From NCBI RefSeq assembly GCF_005502435.1, contig NZ_SCOU01000002.1, forward strand, positions 1 through 64,000: DNA of 64,000 nt. Direction: 5' to 3'. Made by a program: the position numbers and the translations under genes. The stretch comes from Methylobacillus flagellatus. Its GTDB lineage: Bacteria; Pseudomonadota; Gammaproteobacteria; Burkholderiales; Methylophilaceae. This document shows positions 47,459 through 56,426 of the stretch, in pieces. The notes beneath the pieces are model-generated. The model searched no databases. It saw only the letters and a program-made list of their open reading frames with translations, and was not told the origin of the DNA. The number at the start of each line of letters is the position of its first letter. The stretch's first letter is position 1.

Positions 47459-47932
47459 ATGGCAAAGAAAGACAAAAGCACAGACGAAGGCAGTTCAGCG
47501 ATCATCGACGCGCTGAAGACCATACTGGAGATGGAGCTGGCAGGTGTGGTGCGTTACACCCACTACGCGCTGATGGTGTATGGCTACAACCGTATCCCCA
47601 TCGTTTCCTGGCTGCGCGGTCAGGCCACCGAGTCACTGGACCACGCCAACAAGGCGGGCGAGCTGATCACCCATTTGGGCGGCCATCCATCCCTGGCCAT
47701 AGGCCCGTTGCTGGAAACCCACAACCATGACATCGGCGATATCCTGCGCGAATCGCTGGCGCACGAAAGTGCTTCATTGCAGTGCTACCGCAACCTGCTC
47801 AAGCTGGTGGAAGGCGAGTCCGTGATGCTGGAAGAATACGCACGCGAGATGATCTACGCGGAAGAGTTGCACATCGGTGAAGTCGACAAGATGTTGCGCA
47901 AGCCGGGCGACGTGGCGGCGTTCCACAAGTAA
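47459..47932 (+). CDS. Bacterioferritin-like ferritin-superfamily protein
   Basis: A 157-residue four-helix protein. Helix 1 has EMELAGVVRYTHYALMVYG, helix 2 has RGQATESLDHANKAGEL, and the second half pairs AHESASLQCYRNLL with REMIYAEELHIGEVDKM, giving the EXXH-type di-iron ligands. It resembles bacterioferritin, although the usual haem-ligand methionine cannot be assigned confidently. A strong TAAGGAGG binding site precedes the ATG. Iron storage or DNA protection is the likely role; the adjacent Fur-box gene supports an iron context. Confidence 0.85.
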   Translation: MAKKDKSTDEGSSAIIDALKTILEMELAGVVRYTHYALMVYGYNRIPIVSWLRGQATESLDHANKAGELITHLGGHPSLAIGPLLETHNHDIGDILRESLAHESASLQCYRNLLKLVEGESVMLEEYAREMIYAEELHIGEVDKMLRKPGDVAAFHK

Positions 47933-47961
47933 CAGGCCGGCTTCCATATCAGGCAACATAT

Positions 47962-47999
47962 AAAAAATGGCACAGGCCTCGCGGCTTGTGCCATTTTTA
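47962..47999. terminator. Bidirectional terminator between the bacterioferritin-like and NlpC/P60 genes
   Basis: The arm 47963-47974 (AAAAATGGCACA) pairs with 47987-47998, and an inner GCC/GGC pair extends the stem. Both strands end in T runs, fitting two convergent genes. Confidence 0.85.
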
Positions 48000-48029
48000 T
48001 TGGCTTATTTCAGTTATGGCGCGGTTGGT

Positions 48030-48560
48030 TTATTTATCGTGCTCGATGCGGCGTGCACCGTTGTAGCTGTTGACCCAGTAGCGCTCGTTCATGTCCACGA
48101 TCTTGACACCACCGCCGGAGCTGGGCGCGTGGATGAAGCGGTTATCGCCGATGTAGATACCGACATGCGAGAACGCCGAGCGCAGGGTATTGAAGAACAC
48201 CAGATCACCAGGCTGCAGGTCTTCTTTGGAGACGAACTCGCCCATCTGGCTGATGGAGCGCGCGCCATGTGGCAGCGACAGGCTGGCGGCCTGCTGGAAC
48301 ACATAGCGGACAAATCCGCTGCAATCGAAACCGGTGTCAGGTGAGCTGCCGCCATAGCGATAGCGTATGCCGCTCAGGCTGAGCGCCTTGAACAACACTT
48401 CCTGCGTCTTTTCGGACCAGCTCTTTTCGACCTCGGGCGAGGCCTGCACGGACAGCTCGACGTTGTCAGCCTGAGCGGCCGAGAACGGCAGACTCAGCAC
48501 CAACAGCCCGGCTAGCAGGGGGCTGTACAGCCATTGTGAACGAGCTGGGTTGAAAATCAT
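48030..48560 (-). CDS. NlpC/P60-family cell wall hydrolase
   Basis: A 176-residue secreted peptidoglycan endopeptidase. The signal peptide ends near PFSAAQA. The catalytic cysteine is in DTGFDCSGFVRYVF, the histidine in AFSHVGIYIGDN, and a third polar residue is in FIHAPSSGGG. This is the Cys-His triad arrangement of the C40 peptidases. The gene is divergent from ubiB. Confidence 0.9.
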   Translation of the reverse strand: MIFNPARSQWLYSPLLAGLLVLSLPFSAAQADNVELSVQASPEVEKSWSEKTQEVLFKALSLSGIRYRYGGSSPDTGFDCSGFVRYVFQQAASLSLPHGARSISQMGEFVSKEDLQPGDLVFFNTLRSAFSHVGIYIGDNRFIHAPSSGGGVKIVDMNERYWVNSYNGARRIEHDK

Positions 48561-48684
48561 GAAACGATTCTAAGAGATAGCGATTCGGTTTGTAAATGCA
48601 TTTGTACCAAATTGTTTGACGGAATAGTTTGCGTACTGGGTTAAAATCAACCGGAACCCACTTCTACAGGTTGCAACTGCATTC

Positions 48685-50379
48685 ATGATCAGGAATACGC
48701 TGGCCTTGTTACGGGATTTCAAACGGCTACGCACCATCGCCGGCATACTCATGCGCTATGGCTGGAGCGATGTGGCACGTCGCCTGGGCAAGGGCAGCAT
48801 CATCGCCTGGACCGGCAAGGCGCTCAGTTCCAAAACCTCACAGGAGATGATGACGCTGCCCTCGGCGGTGCGCGCACGTCTGGCGCTTCAGGAGTTGGGG
48901 CCTACCTTTGTGAAGCTGGGTCAGGTGTTGGCCACGCGTCCGGACATCTTCCCCCCGGAATGGGTGGACGAGTTCGCCAAACTGCAGGATCAGGTGCCAC
49001 CCGTGGCGCTCAGCGAGCTGATGCCGGATCTGGAAGCCGCGCTGGGTAACTCCCCTTTCATCATCTTCCGCGAATTCGAAGCCGTGCCCATCGCCGGTGC
49101 TTCCATCGCGCAAGTGCATCTGGCGCGTTTGCATGATGGCACGCGCGTGGTGGTGAAGATCCGCCGCCCCAATGTCACCGCCCGTATCGAGGCCGACCTG
49201 CGACTGCTGGCGCAACTGGCACGCCTGATCGAACTGGAGTTCGCCGAAGCAGCGCGCTTCCGCCCTACCGAGATCGTGTCGCAGTTCTCCAAATCCCTGC
49301 TGCGCGAGCTGGATCTGGCGATGGAGGGGCGCAACACCGAACGCTTCGCACAAAATTTCAGTACCGACCCCAACGTGAGTTTTGCGCGTATCCACTGGGA
49401 TTACACCAGTGAGCGCATCCTGGTCATGGACCACATCGACGGCATCCCGGCCAACGAGCTGGAGCGAGCCAGGGCCGCCGGGCTGGACCTGAAGCGCCTG
49501 GCCGACCTGGGCGCCAGCACCGTGCTCAAGATGGTGCTCATCGATGGCTTTTTCCACGCCGACCCACATCCCGGCAATATGTTCTTCCTGCAGGACAACC
49601 GGCTGGCCATCATCGATTGCGGCATGGTGGGGCGTGTCACCATGGAACGCCGTGGCCAGATCGCCGACATGCTGGCAGCGCTGGTGTCGCGTGACATCGA
49701 GACCCTGCGCGATATCCTGATCCAGTGGGCGGGCGATAGCGGCCAGGAAGAGCTGCACATCGACGAGAGCCGCCTCAGTGCCGATATCGACGAATTCATC
49801 AGCAGTTACGAAAGCGCGCCGCTCAAGCACATGCGCTTCAGCGTGCTGCTCAATGACCTGACCAGCATCATGCGCGAGAACCAGCTGGCGGTGCCGCCCG
49901 ACCTCACCATGCTGTTCAAGGCGCTGGTCACGCTGGAAGGCCTGGGGCGCCAGCTGGACCCGGATTTCCAGATCGTCGGTCACCTCACGCCCATCGTCAA
50001 AAAGATCATCATAGACCGCTACCGTCCTGGCGCATTGCTCAAGCGTGGCCGACGCGGCCTGACGCGCGCCATGAGTGCTGCCAGCGGCCTGCCCGGCGAT
50101 ATCTCGCAGTTGCTGCGGGCAGGCGCACGTGGCCGTCTCAAGCTCAATCTGGATCTGAAGCGCCTGGATCATTTCGGTCATCAGCTCGACCACAGCACCA
50201 ACCGGCTGACCATGGCGCTGATCAGTGCAGCGCTGATCGTAGGCTCCTCCATCGTCATGACGGTGAAGGGCGGCCCTACGCTATTCGGCCTGCCCGCCTT
50301 CGGGTTTATGGGCTTCTTCCTGGCCTTCCTGATCGGCATTGGTCTGGTGATCTCGATCTGGCGTTCAGGGCGTGATTGA
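48685..50379 (+). CDS. ubiB: UbiB/ABC1 family atypical kinase
   Basis: A 564-residue protein of the ABC1/ADCK family needed for ubiquinone synthesis or distribution. Conserved parts are PTFVKLGQVLATRPDIFP (the KXGQ motif), IAGASIAQVHLARLHDG (Ala-rich loop), and GFFHADPHPGNMFF with the later AIIDCGMVGRV. Two hydrophobic segments at the C-terminus anchor it in the membrane. The first gene of the Anbu-type cluster begins about 150 bp downstream. Confidence 0.94.
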   Translation: MIRNTLALLRDFKRLRTIAGILMRYGWSDVARRLGKGSIIAWTGKALSSKTSQEMMTLPSAVRARLALQELGPTFVKLGQVLATRPDIFPPEWVDEFAKLQDQVPPVALSELMPDLEAALGNSPFIIFREFEAVPIAGASIAQVHLARLHDGTRVVVKIRRPNVTARIEADLRLLAQLARLIELEFAEAARFRPTEIVSQFSKSLLRELDLAMEGRNTERFAQNFSTDPNVSFARIHWDYTSERILVMDHIDGIPANELERARAAGLDLKRLADLGASTVLKMVLIDGFFHADPHPGNMFFLQDNRLAIIDCGMVGRVTMERRGQIADMLAALVSRDIETLRDILIQWAGDSGQEELHIDESRLSADIDEFISSYESAPLKHMRFSVLLNDLTSIMRENQLAVPPDLTMLFKALVTLEGLGRQLDPDFQIVGHLTPIVKKIIIDRYRPGALLKRGRRGLTRAMSAASGLPGDISQLLRAGARGRLKLNLDLKRLDHFGHQLDHSTNRLTMALISAALIVGSSIVMTVKGGPTLFGLPAFGFMGFFLAFLIGIGLVISIWRSGRD

Positions 50380-50528
50380 AGCCGCCATGCACCAAGGCGC
50401 ACATCACGCTCCATCGGCACGCCCCATCTCGGTGCGTTCTCTACATTTGCCTGTTTGGCTGAATTTTAACTCCATGATTCATAACAGATCATGCCTTGGC
50501 ACACGGCTTGCAATAGGTGGTTATGAAC

Positions 50529-51938
50529 ATGCAAGTCAAACTCCCTTTCGATGAAATGCTGGTGGATGGCGTGGCGCGTGATATCTACGCGGCCTACGCT
50601 GACTGGCTGAGTAATACACCGCCAGAACAACTGGAAAGCAAGCGGCAGGAAGCCGAGCTGCTGTTCCGTCGGGTTGGCATCACCTTCAATGTGTATGGCG
50701 AGACCGCAGGGAAGGAACGGCTGATCCCGTTCGATGTGGTGCCGCGTCTGCTGGCAGCCCGCGAGTGGAAGCTGTTGTCGGACGGGGCCATGCAGCGCGT
50801 GCGTGCGCTCAATATGTTCCTGCACGACATCTACCACTCGCAAGACATCCTGCGCGCCGGTCTGGTGCCCAACTCCATCCTGGCGCATCCGCAATACCGC
50901 CCCGAGATGATAGGCGTCAATGTGCCGGGTGGCGTGTATGCGCATATCGCCGGCATCGACATCGTGCGTACCGGCGAAGACCAGTTCTATGTGCTGGAAG
51001 ACAACCTGCGCACGCCGTCCGGCGTGTCCTACATGCTGGAAGACCGGCGCATGATGATGCGTTTGTTCCCGGAGCTGTTCCGTAAATACTCGGTGGCCCC
51101 GGTGGAACACTACCCGCACATGCTGCTCAACAACCTCCGTGCCGTGGCCCAGCCTGGCATCCAGGAACCCACGGTGGTGCTGATGACGCCAGGCGCCTAC
51201 AACAGCGCCTACTTCGAACATGCCTTCATCGCCCAGCAGATGGGCGTGGAGCTGGTGGAAGGGCAGGATCTGTTCGTGCGCGGCAACGCCGTTTACATGC
51301 GCACCACCGAAGGCCCCAAGCGTGTCGATGTGATCTACCGCCGCATCGACGACGAGTTCATCGACCCGCTCAATTTCAATCCCGATTCCATGCTGGGCGT
51401 GCCCGGCCTGATGACGGTGTACCGCAATGGCGGCGTGACGCTGGCCAATGCGGTCGGCACTGGCGTGGCGGATGATAAATCCACTTATATTCATGTGCCT
51501 GCCATGATCCGCTTCTATCTTGGCGAAGAGCCCATCCTCAATAACGTGCCGACCTATCAGCTGAGCAAGCCGGACGAGCTGCAATACGTACTCGACCATC
51601 TGGCTGAACTGGTGGTCAAGGAAGTGCAGGGCTCGGGCGGTTACGGCATGCTGGTGGGCCCGGCGGCCAGCCGCAAGGAGCTGGACGAGTTCCGTCTGCG
51701 TATCCTGTCCTGCCCCAGCAATTACATCGCCCAGCCTACGTTGGCCTTGTCCACCTGCCCCACGCTGGTGGAGCAGGGGCTGGCACCGCGCCATGTGGAC
51801 CTGCGGCCTTTTGTGCTGTCCGGCAAGTCGGTCAGTATGGTGCCCGGTGCCTTGTGCCGCGTGGCCATGAAAGAAGGCTCGCTGGTGGTGAATTCCTCAC
51901 AGGGCGGTGGCACCAAGGACACCTGGGTATTGAATTGA
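50529..51938 (+). CDS. Circularly permuted ATP-grasp protein (COG2308), set A
   Basis: A protein of about 470 residues with the circularly permuted type 2 ATP-grasp fold. Early motifs are FNVYGETAGKERLIPFDVVP and LHDIYHSQDIL; later ones are VLMTPGAYNSAYFEH, YRRIDDEFIDPL, KEVQGSGGYGMLVGP (the Gly-rich ATP loop) and GGGTKDTWV. I use the ATG at 50529 because AGGTGG lies 8 nt upstream; ATG 50523 and GTG 50517 are also in frame. Members are predicted amidoligases found beside alpha-E and transglutaminase genes. It leads set A. Confidence 0.9.
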   Translation: MQVKLPFDEMLVDGVARDIYAAYADWLSNTPPEQLESKRQEAELLFRRVGITFNVYGETAGKERLIPFDVVPRLLAAREWKLLSDGAMQRVRALNMFLHDIYHSQDILRAGLVPNSILAHPQYRPEMIGVNVPGGVYAHIAGIDIVRTGEDQFYVLEDNLRTPSGVSYMLEDRRMMMRLFPELFRKYSVAPVEHYPHMLLNNLRAVAQPGIQEPTVVLMTPGAYNSAYFEHAFIAQQMGVELVEGQDLFVRGNAVYMRTTEGPKRVDVIYRRIDDEFIDPLNFNPDSMLGVPGLMTVYRNGGVTLANAVGTGVADDKSTYIHVPAMIRFYLGEEPILNNVPTYQLSKPDELQYVLDHLAELVVKEVQGSGGYGMLVGPAASRKELDEFRLRILSCPSNYIAQPTLALSTCPTLVEQGLAPRHVDLRPFVLSGKSVSMVPGALCRVAMKEGSLVVNSSQGGGTKDTWVLN

Positions 51939-52012
51939 TGATGGTATTTCTGGTGATGTCGCTGCTCGTCATTGCGGTCAAGAAGATTGCAGTCATGAAG
52001 ATTGCGGTATGA
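51938..52012 (+). CDS. Possible 24-aa hydrophobic peptide
   Basis: An ATG overlapping the ATP-grasp stop (TGATG) opens a 25-codon frame starting MMVFLVMSLLVIAVKK, a short hydrophobic segment followed by basic residues. The coding DNA contains three near-copies of a 15-bp unit (about 51971-52014). There is no independent binding site. It might be a small membrane peptide or chance; no family can be named. Confidence 0.3.
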   Translation: MMVFLVMSLLVIAVKKIAVMKIAV

Positions 52013-52153
52013 AGCGAGCCAAGGCCGGCATGCACCTTCCTGGCGCAAGCACTGTTAGCGCCATTGCAGTAACAAGGTATGGGTCTGCCGACACCCTGCC
52101 TCAGGCAGTACCGGTTACATCATTTCGCGCTGTATCAACATTAGGAGGTGAAA

Positions 52154-53101
52154 TTGCTTAGTCGAACCGCAGATCACCTGTACTGGATGGCACGTTACAT
52201 TGAACGTGCCGAGAACATGGCCCGTGTGCTGGACGTGACCGACAACATGTCGCTGGTGCCCAATGCGGCCGCCAGTGAAGCCGCCTTGTGGGGCCCGGCT
52301 CTAGAGATCGCCGGTGCCGTCACCACCTACGAGGACTTGCATGACACCATCACCGCCAACGAGGTGATCCACTTTCTGGCGCTGGACCCGCGCAACCCCT
52401 CCAGCATCTACAGTGCGCTGCTCAGTGCTCGCGAAAATGCCCGTGCAGTGCGAGCCGCGATCTCGTCCGAGACCTGGGAGAACATCAACAGCCTGTGGCT
52501 GGAGTTCGCACAATTCCAGGACATGCGGCTGCTGGAAGGGCATCTGCATGAGTTTTGCGATTGGGTGAAGTCACGCTCGCACCTGTTCCGTGGTGTCAGT
52601 TTCGGCACCATGCTGCACGACGATGCCTTCCGCTTCCTGCGTCTGGGCACCTTCATCGAACGCGCCGACAACACCGCGCGCCTGCTGGACGTGAAATATC
52701 ACTTGCTGCTACCCAATGATGAAGAGATCGGCGGTGCGGTGGATTACTATGAATGGAGCGCGGTGCTGCGTTCCGTGTCTGCATTCCAGGCCTATCAGAA
52801 AGTGTTCAGCGACAGCATAGAACCCTGGCGCGTGGCCGAGTTGCTGGTGCTGCGTCAGGACATGCCGCGCTCGCTGCACGCCTGCCTAGGCGAGATCACG
52901 GCCATCCTTGACCAGTTGCCGGGGCGGCGTAACAGTGAATGCCTGCGTGTGGCGGGCGAGCTGCATGCACGTCTGCGCTATGGCCGCATGGAAGAGATCT
53001 TCCAGGGCGGCTTGCACGAGTTCCTCGAAGATTTTGTGGTCGGCAACAATAACCTGGGGCTGGAGATCCAGCGCAGCTTCCTTAACGCACAAGCAGCCTG
53101 A
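52154..53101 (+). CDS. Alpha-E domain protein (DUF403/COG2307), set A
   Basis: A 315-residue helical protein. The start LLSRTADHLYWMARYIERAENMAR matches the alpha-E family and its conserved ERAENMAR helix. The TTG at 52154 has AGGAGG five nt upstream (52143-52148); the GTG at 52148 overlaps that site and is unlikely, so the TTG start is decided by the binding site. In known clusters alpha-E accompanies the permuted ATP-grasp. Its biochemical role is not known. It is followed by a transglutaminase gene 30 bp later. Confidence 0.9.
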   Translation: MLSRTADHLYWMARYIERAENMARVLDVTDNMSLVPNAAASEAALWGPALEIAGAVTTYEDLHDTITANEVIHFLALDPRNPSSIYSALLSARENARAVRAAISSETWENINSLWLEFAQFQDMRLLEGHLHEFCDWVKSRSHLFRGVSFGTMLHDDAFRFLRLGTFIERADNTARLLDVKYHLLLPNDEEIGGAVDYYEWSAVLRSVSAFQAYQKVFSDSIEPWRVAELLVLRQDMPRSLHACLGEITAILDQLPGRRNSECLRVAGELHARLRYGRMEEIFQGGLHEFLEDFVVGNNNLGLEIQRSFLNAQAA

Positions 53102-53131
53102 CTCTAGCGGCCTAATTTTAAGAATCGACGC

Positions 53132-53941
53132 ATGGAACTGAATATTGAACACCGCACCCGTTACGAGTATGCGGAAAGCGTCAACTACACCATCCAGCAG
53201 CTGCGCCTGACCCCGCGCGATGGCTTCGGTCAGCGCGTCAAGCGCTGGGATATCCGCGTCAACGGCCATTTGCACCGCTATGATGACCCGCATGGCAACA
53301 TCGCTCATACGCTGGTGCTGGACAGTCCGCATCACGAGCTCAGTATCGTCGCCGTCGGCGAGGTAGAGACCGGTCTGCCACAGACCAGTACCGAGAGCCG
53401 GTTGCCACTGGAGATCTATCTGCGCGACACGCCGCTGACGCAGGCTGACCAGACCTTGCAGCGTTTCGCCGATGACTATGCCGCGCATGTGTCGGGCGAA
53501 AAGACTGCCTGGGTGGAAGACATGATGCGCAGCATCGTCGAGCAGGTGCCCTACGTCAAAGGTAGCACGGCGGTGGATACCACGGCCGCCAGCGCTTTCG
53601 CCCAGGGCAAGGGCGTGTGTCAGGACCATGCGCATATCTTCCTGAGCTGCTGCCGTCACCTGGGCATGCCCGCGCGCTATGTCAGTGGTTATCTGTTCAC
53701 TGCCGATGGCAGCCTGATGGAAAGCCACGCCTGGGCCGATGTCTGGCTCAACGGCCTGGGCTGGCGCAGTTATGATGTCTCGAACGGCTGCCTCACCAAT
53801 GGCGTGCATGTGCGTCTGGCCGTGGGCCTGGATTACCGCGAAGCCTGCCCGGTCAGCGGGGTGCGCTCCGGTGGTGGCAAGGAGCACATGGACGCTACCG
53901 TGCGCATCAGCCCCAAGCAAATGCAACAATCGCAACAATAG
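53132..53941 (+). CDS. Transglutaminase-like protein, set A
   Basis: A 269-residue protein with an N-terminal beta-rich transglutaminase-N region (LNIEHRTRYEYAESVNYTI) and a papain-like core. The catalytic triad is Cys163 (GVCQDHAHIF), His199 (ESHAWADVWL) and Asp215. All three residues are intact. COG1305-type proteins in this context are predicted to form or break peptide/isopeptide bonds. It ends 8 bp before the HPPD-like gene. Confidence 0.9.
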   Translation: MELNIEHRTRYEYAESVNYTIQQLRLTPRDGFGQRVKRWDIRVNGHLHRYDDPHGNIAHTLVLDSPHHELSIVAVGEVETGLPQTSTESRLPLEIYLRDTPLTQADQTLQRFADDYAAHVSGEKTAWVEDMMRSIVEQVPYVKGSTAVDTTAASAFAQGKGVCQDHAHIFLSCCRHLGMPARYVSGYLFTADGSLMESHAWADVWLNGLGWRSYDVSNGCLTNGVHVRLAVGLDYREACPVSGVRSGGGKEHMDATVRISPKQMQQSQQ

Positions 53942-53949
53942 GCAGCACC

Positions 53950-55221
53950 ATGAATCTACTCACGCAGGCCATCAATTCGCTGGGCCACGTCCGCCACGGC
54001 GATAAGGAGAACTCGCCGTTCTTTGAAGAATATCTGGTACGTTTGCTGGAAGAGCGCGACCGCGTCGGCCTGACCAGCATGATCCACGAGATCGACGCGC
54101 TCATGATCACGGTGGACCCCGGCCACTCCATCCAGTACATCGCCGAGCTGGCCTTGATGACCTCGTACCACTATCTGGTCACGCTGGAGAGCGAATCGCA
54201 CTGGACGCATGTGCTGCGCATCGACCTAAATTCGCCCGACCTGCTGGTGCGCGAGGTTAAAGACCCCAACCTGCGCGGTATCTTCCGTGCCCTTAACGAG
54301 GTGTACCCGGTGGGGGCGCGCAAGCCCAACAGCCGCTACATGGGCGAGATATTGCGTGTGGACAGCCTGCACGGCGTGGTCAAGCTGCAGCAGGAACGCG
54401 AGTTCCGCTTCTTCAGTCAGGACGAGATCCGCAAGCTGGAGATGCCGGGTAATCTGGCGGTCAGCAAGCCTTCACCCTACACCCATAACATCGTCGCTTA
54501 TCTGGAGCGCAAGCCGGAAGAACTGCGTGTGTATGCCCTGGGCATGAGCACGATCCGTAACGATGTGCAGGAAGCCTACGAAGCCGCCAAAGTTCTCCAG
54601 GAAAAACTCAAGATCGACGATCTGCTGCTGCCAGTGGACCACCTGGCCACCCGCGTCTACAGCCAGAACCGTGAAGTGGCCATCCTGGAATACCTGTCCT
54701 GGTCGAGTTACTACTTCTGGGGGGCTTACAATATCTGGGACCAGAACTCCTCCACTAATGTCACCAAGAGTGTGCACCCCATCCCGGAATCGAAAAGCCC
54801 GGCCAAGGTGTTCACCGCCAATAACACGCCGTATTTTGTGAACCACCTTGAACACCTGCCATCGCCGACCGAGACCTTTGTGCGTAATTACGGTCCGCGT
54901 TTGCATCACGTGGCCATCTCGGTCAAGGACGGCGAGCGTGACGGCATGGAGAACATCGAATATGTGGTGAAATCCATCGCCGAGCAGGGCAAGGGCTTTT
55001 TGCTGGACGTGATCGGCTCACGTGAAGAAGGCTTGAAGCAGATCTTCTCCAATGCCTCCGAGCATTCCTCGCTGATCATCGAGTATGTGCAGCGTTACGG
55101 GGATTTCGACGGTTTCTTCACCAAGGACAACGTCGCCAAACTCACCGAAGCAGCCGGCATGGAAGAAGGCGTGCTGGAAGCACAGGCGCTAGCCAAAAAT
55201 AAGCCACTCGCCAGCAAATAA
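53950..55221 (+). CDS. HPPD-like VOC-fold protein of unknown function, set A
   Basis: A 423-residue cytoplasmic protein. The C-terminal third resembles 4-hydroxyphenylpyruvate dioxygenase: LLLPVDHLATRVY, GPRLHHVAISVKDGE and SSLIIEYVQRYGDFDGFF occupy the places of the three iron ligands, here His231, His320 and Glu378, followed by a KDNVAKLTEA segment like the family end. The N-terminal 220 residues have no family I recognise. It begins 8 bp after the transglutaminase gene, with no visible terminator between, so it belongs to the set A operon. Reaction and substrate are unknown; a tyrosine pathway role is not implied by neighbours. Confidence 0.7.
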   Translation: MNLLTQAINSLGHVRHGDKENSPFFEEYLVRLLEERDRVGLTSMIHEIDALMITVDPGHSIQYIAELALMTSYHYLVTLESESHWTHVLRIDLNSPDLLVREVKDPNLRGIFRALNEVYPVGARKPNSRYMGEILRVDSLHGVVKLQQEREFRFFSQDEIRKLEMPGNLAVSKPSPYTHNIVAYLERKPEELRVYALGMSTIRNDVQEAYEAAKVLQEKLKIDDLLLPVDHLATRVYSQNREVAILEYLSWSSYYFWGAYNIWDQNSSTNVTKSVHPIPESKSPAKVFTANNTPYFVNHLEHLPSPTETFVRNYGPRLHHVAISVKDGERDGMENIEYVVKSIAEQGKGFLLDVIGSREEGLKQIFSNASEHSSLIIEYVQRYGDFDGFFTKDNVAKLTEAAGMEEGVLEAQALAKNKPLASK

Positions 55222-55300
55222 GCCACTCGCGAAGCAACAAGCGCCAGCAAATAAGCTACTGACACCTACCGGTCAGCCAGCGCAGACCAACCCACATAAA

Positions 55301-55326
55301 AAACGCCAGCTAAGTCAGCTGGCGTT
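55301..55326 (-). terminator. Terminator between set A and the aldo-keto reductase gene
   Basis: AACGCCAGCT (55302-55311) pairs with AGCTGGCGTT (55317-55326), loop AAGTC. On the minus strand six T residues follow, so it mainly ends the aldo-keto reductase gene. On the plus strand the T run is interrupted by G. Confidence 0.8.
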
Positions 55327-55336
55327 GTTGTTTGCA

Positions 55337-56395
55337 TCAAGGTGCGGGGTTCATGTAGCGGAGGTGCAAGGCCTCGATGGCCTGCAGTACGTCTTTTGAC
55401 AAGGGTTTGTCCCAGACGGCGATGTTCTGCTGCAGTTGCTTCATGCTGGTGGCGCCTATGATGGTGCTGGTCACGAACCAGCGCTGGTACACGAACGACA
55501 ACGCTAGCTCGGCTGGCTGCATACCGAGCTCCGCTGCCAGTTCGGCATAGGCCGCACAGGCGGGTGCGACATTGGGTTTTTCATAGCGCTGTGCAAAGCC
55601 TTTGAACAGCGTGGCGCGGCCCACGCCATCGCCACCTGGCAGGTATTTTCCGCTCAAATGCCCGAACGCCAGCGGCGAGTAGGCCAGCAGGCTGACCTGT
55701 TCGCGGTAGCTGATCTCGGCCAGGCTGAATTCAAAGCCACGGTTGATCAGGTTGTAGCAGTTCTGGATGCTGGCGATACGCGGCAAGCCGTGTTTCTCGG
55801 CTTCATGCAGGAACCGCATCACCCCCCAGGCGTGTTCGTTCGAGACGCCGAAATGGCGGATCTTGCCTTCCTTCACCAGTTCGTCCAGCGTCTGTAATTG
55901 CGCATGGATGGACACCCATGATCTTTGCTCACCCGCCTCGTCGAACTCGGCTGCCGGGTCGAACTGATACTGGCCGAACATGGGCACATTGCGCTCTGGC
56001 CAATGCAGTTGATACAGGTCGATGTAATCGGTCTGCAGGCGCTGCAGCGAGCCATCCACTGCCGCACGGATATTGGCACGGTCCAGATGGGACGGGCCAC
56101 CGCGTATCCATTGCATGTTGCGGCGCGGGCCGGCCGCTTTGGTGGCCAGCACGATCTGCTCGCGGGGCTGACGCTTCAACCAGTTGCCGACGATGCTTTC
56201 GGTGCGCGTGAATGTGCTGGCCTTGGGCGGCACCGGGTACATCTCGGCGGTATCGATGAAATTGATGCCGTGCGCACGCGCATAGTCCAGTTGCGCATGG
56301 GCTTCGGCTTCGCTGTTCTGTTCACCAAAGGTCATGGTGCCCAGACACAGTGCGGAGACCTTGAGGTCGGTCAAACCAAGAGGGCGATAGTCCAT
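55337..56395 (-). CDS. NADP-dependent aldo-keto reductase (Tas-like)
   Basis: A 352-residue aldo-keto reductase. The start MDYRPLGLTDLKVSALCLGT at ATG 56395 fits the family, although the open frame extends 52 codons upstream. The catalytic residues appear as DTAEMY (Asp, Tyr), VLATKAAG (Lys) and YQLHWPERN (His). NADP-binding IIGATSMKQLQQN is near the end. Tas-like members are long aldo-keto reductases. It is the last gene of the minus-strand run of set B and may be unrelated to it. Confidence 0.92.
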   Translation of the reverse strand: MDYRPLGLTDLKVSALCLGTMTFGEQNSEAEAHAQLDYARAHGINFIDTAEMYPVPPKASTFTRTESIVGNWLKRQPREQIVLATKAAGPRRNMQWIRGGPSHLDRANIRAAVDGSLQRLQTDYIDLYQLHWPERNVPMFGQYQFDPAAEFDEAGEQRSWVSIHAQLQTLDELVKEGKIRHFGVSNEHAWGVMRFLHEAEKHGLPRIASIQNCYNLINRGFEFSLAEISYREQVSLLAYSPLAFGHLSGKYLPGGDGVGRATLFKGFAQRYEKPNVAPACAAYAELAAELGMQPAELALSFVYQRWFVTSTIIGATSMKQLQQNIAVWDKPLSKDVLQAIEALHLRYMNPAP

Positions 56396-56426
56396 AACAA
56401 GTGGGATTACAACAAAGTAAAAAGAT

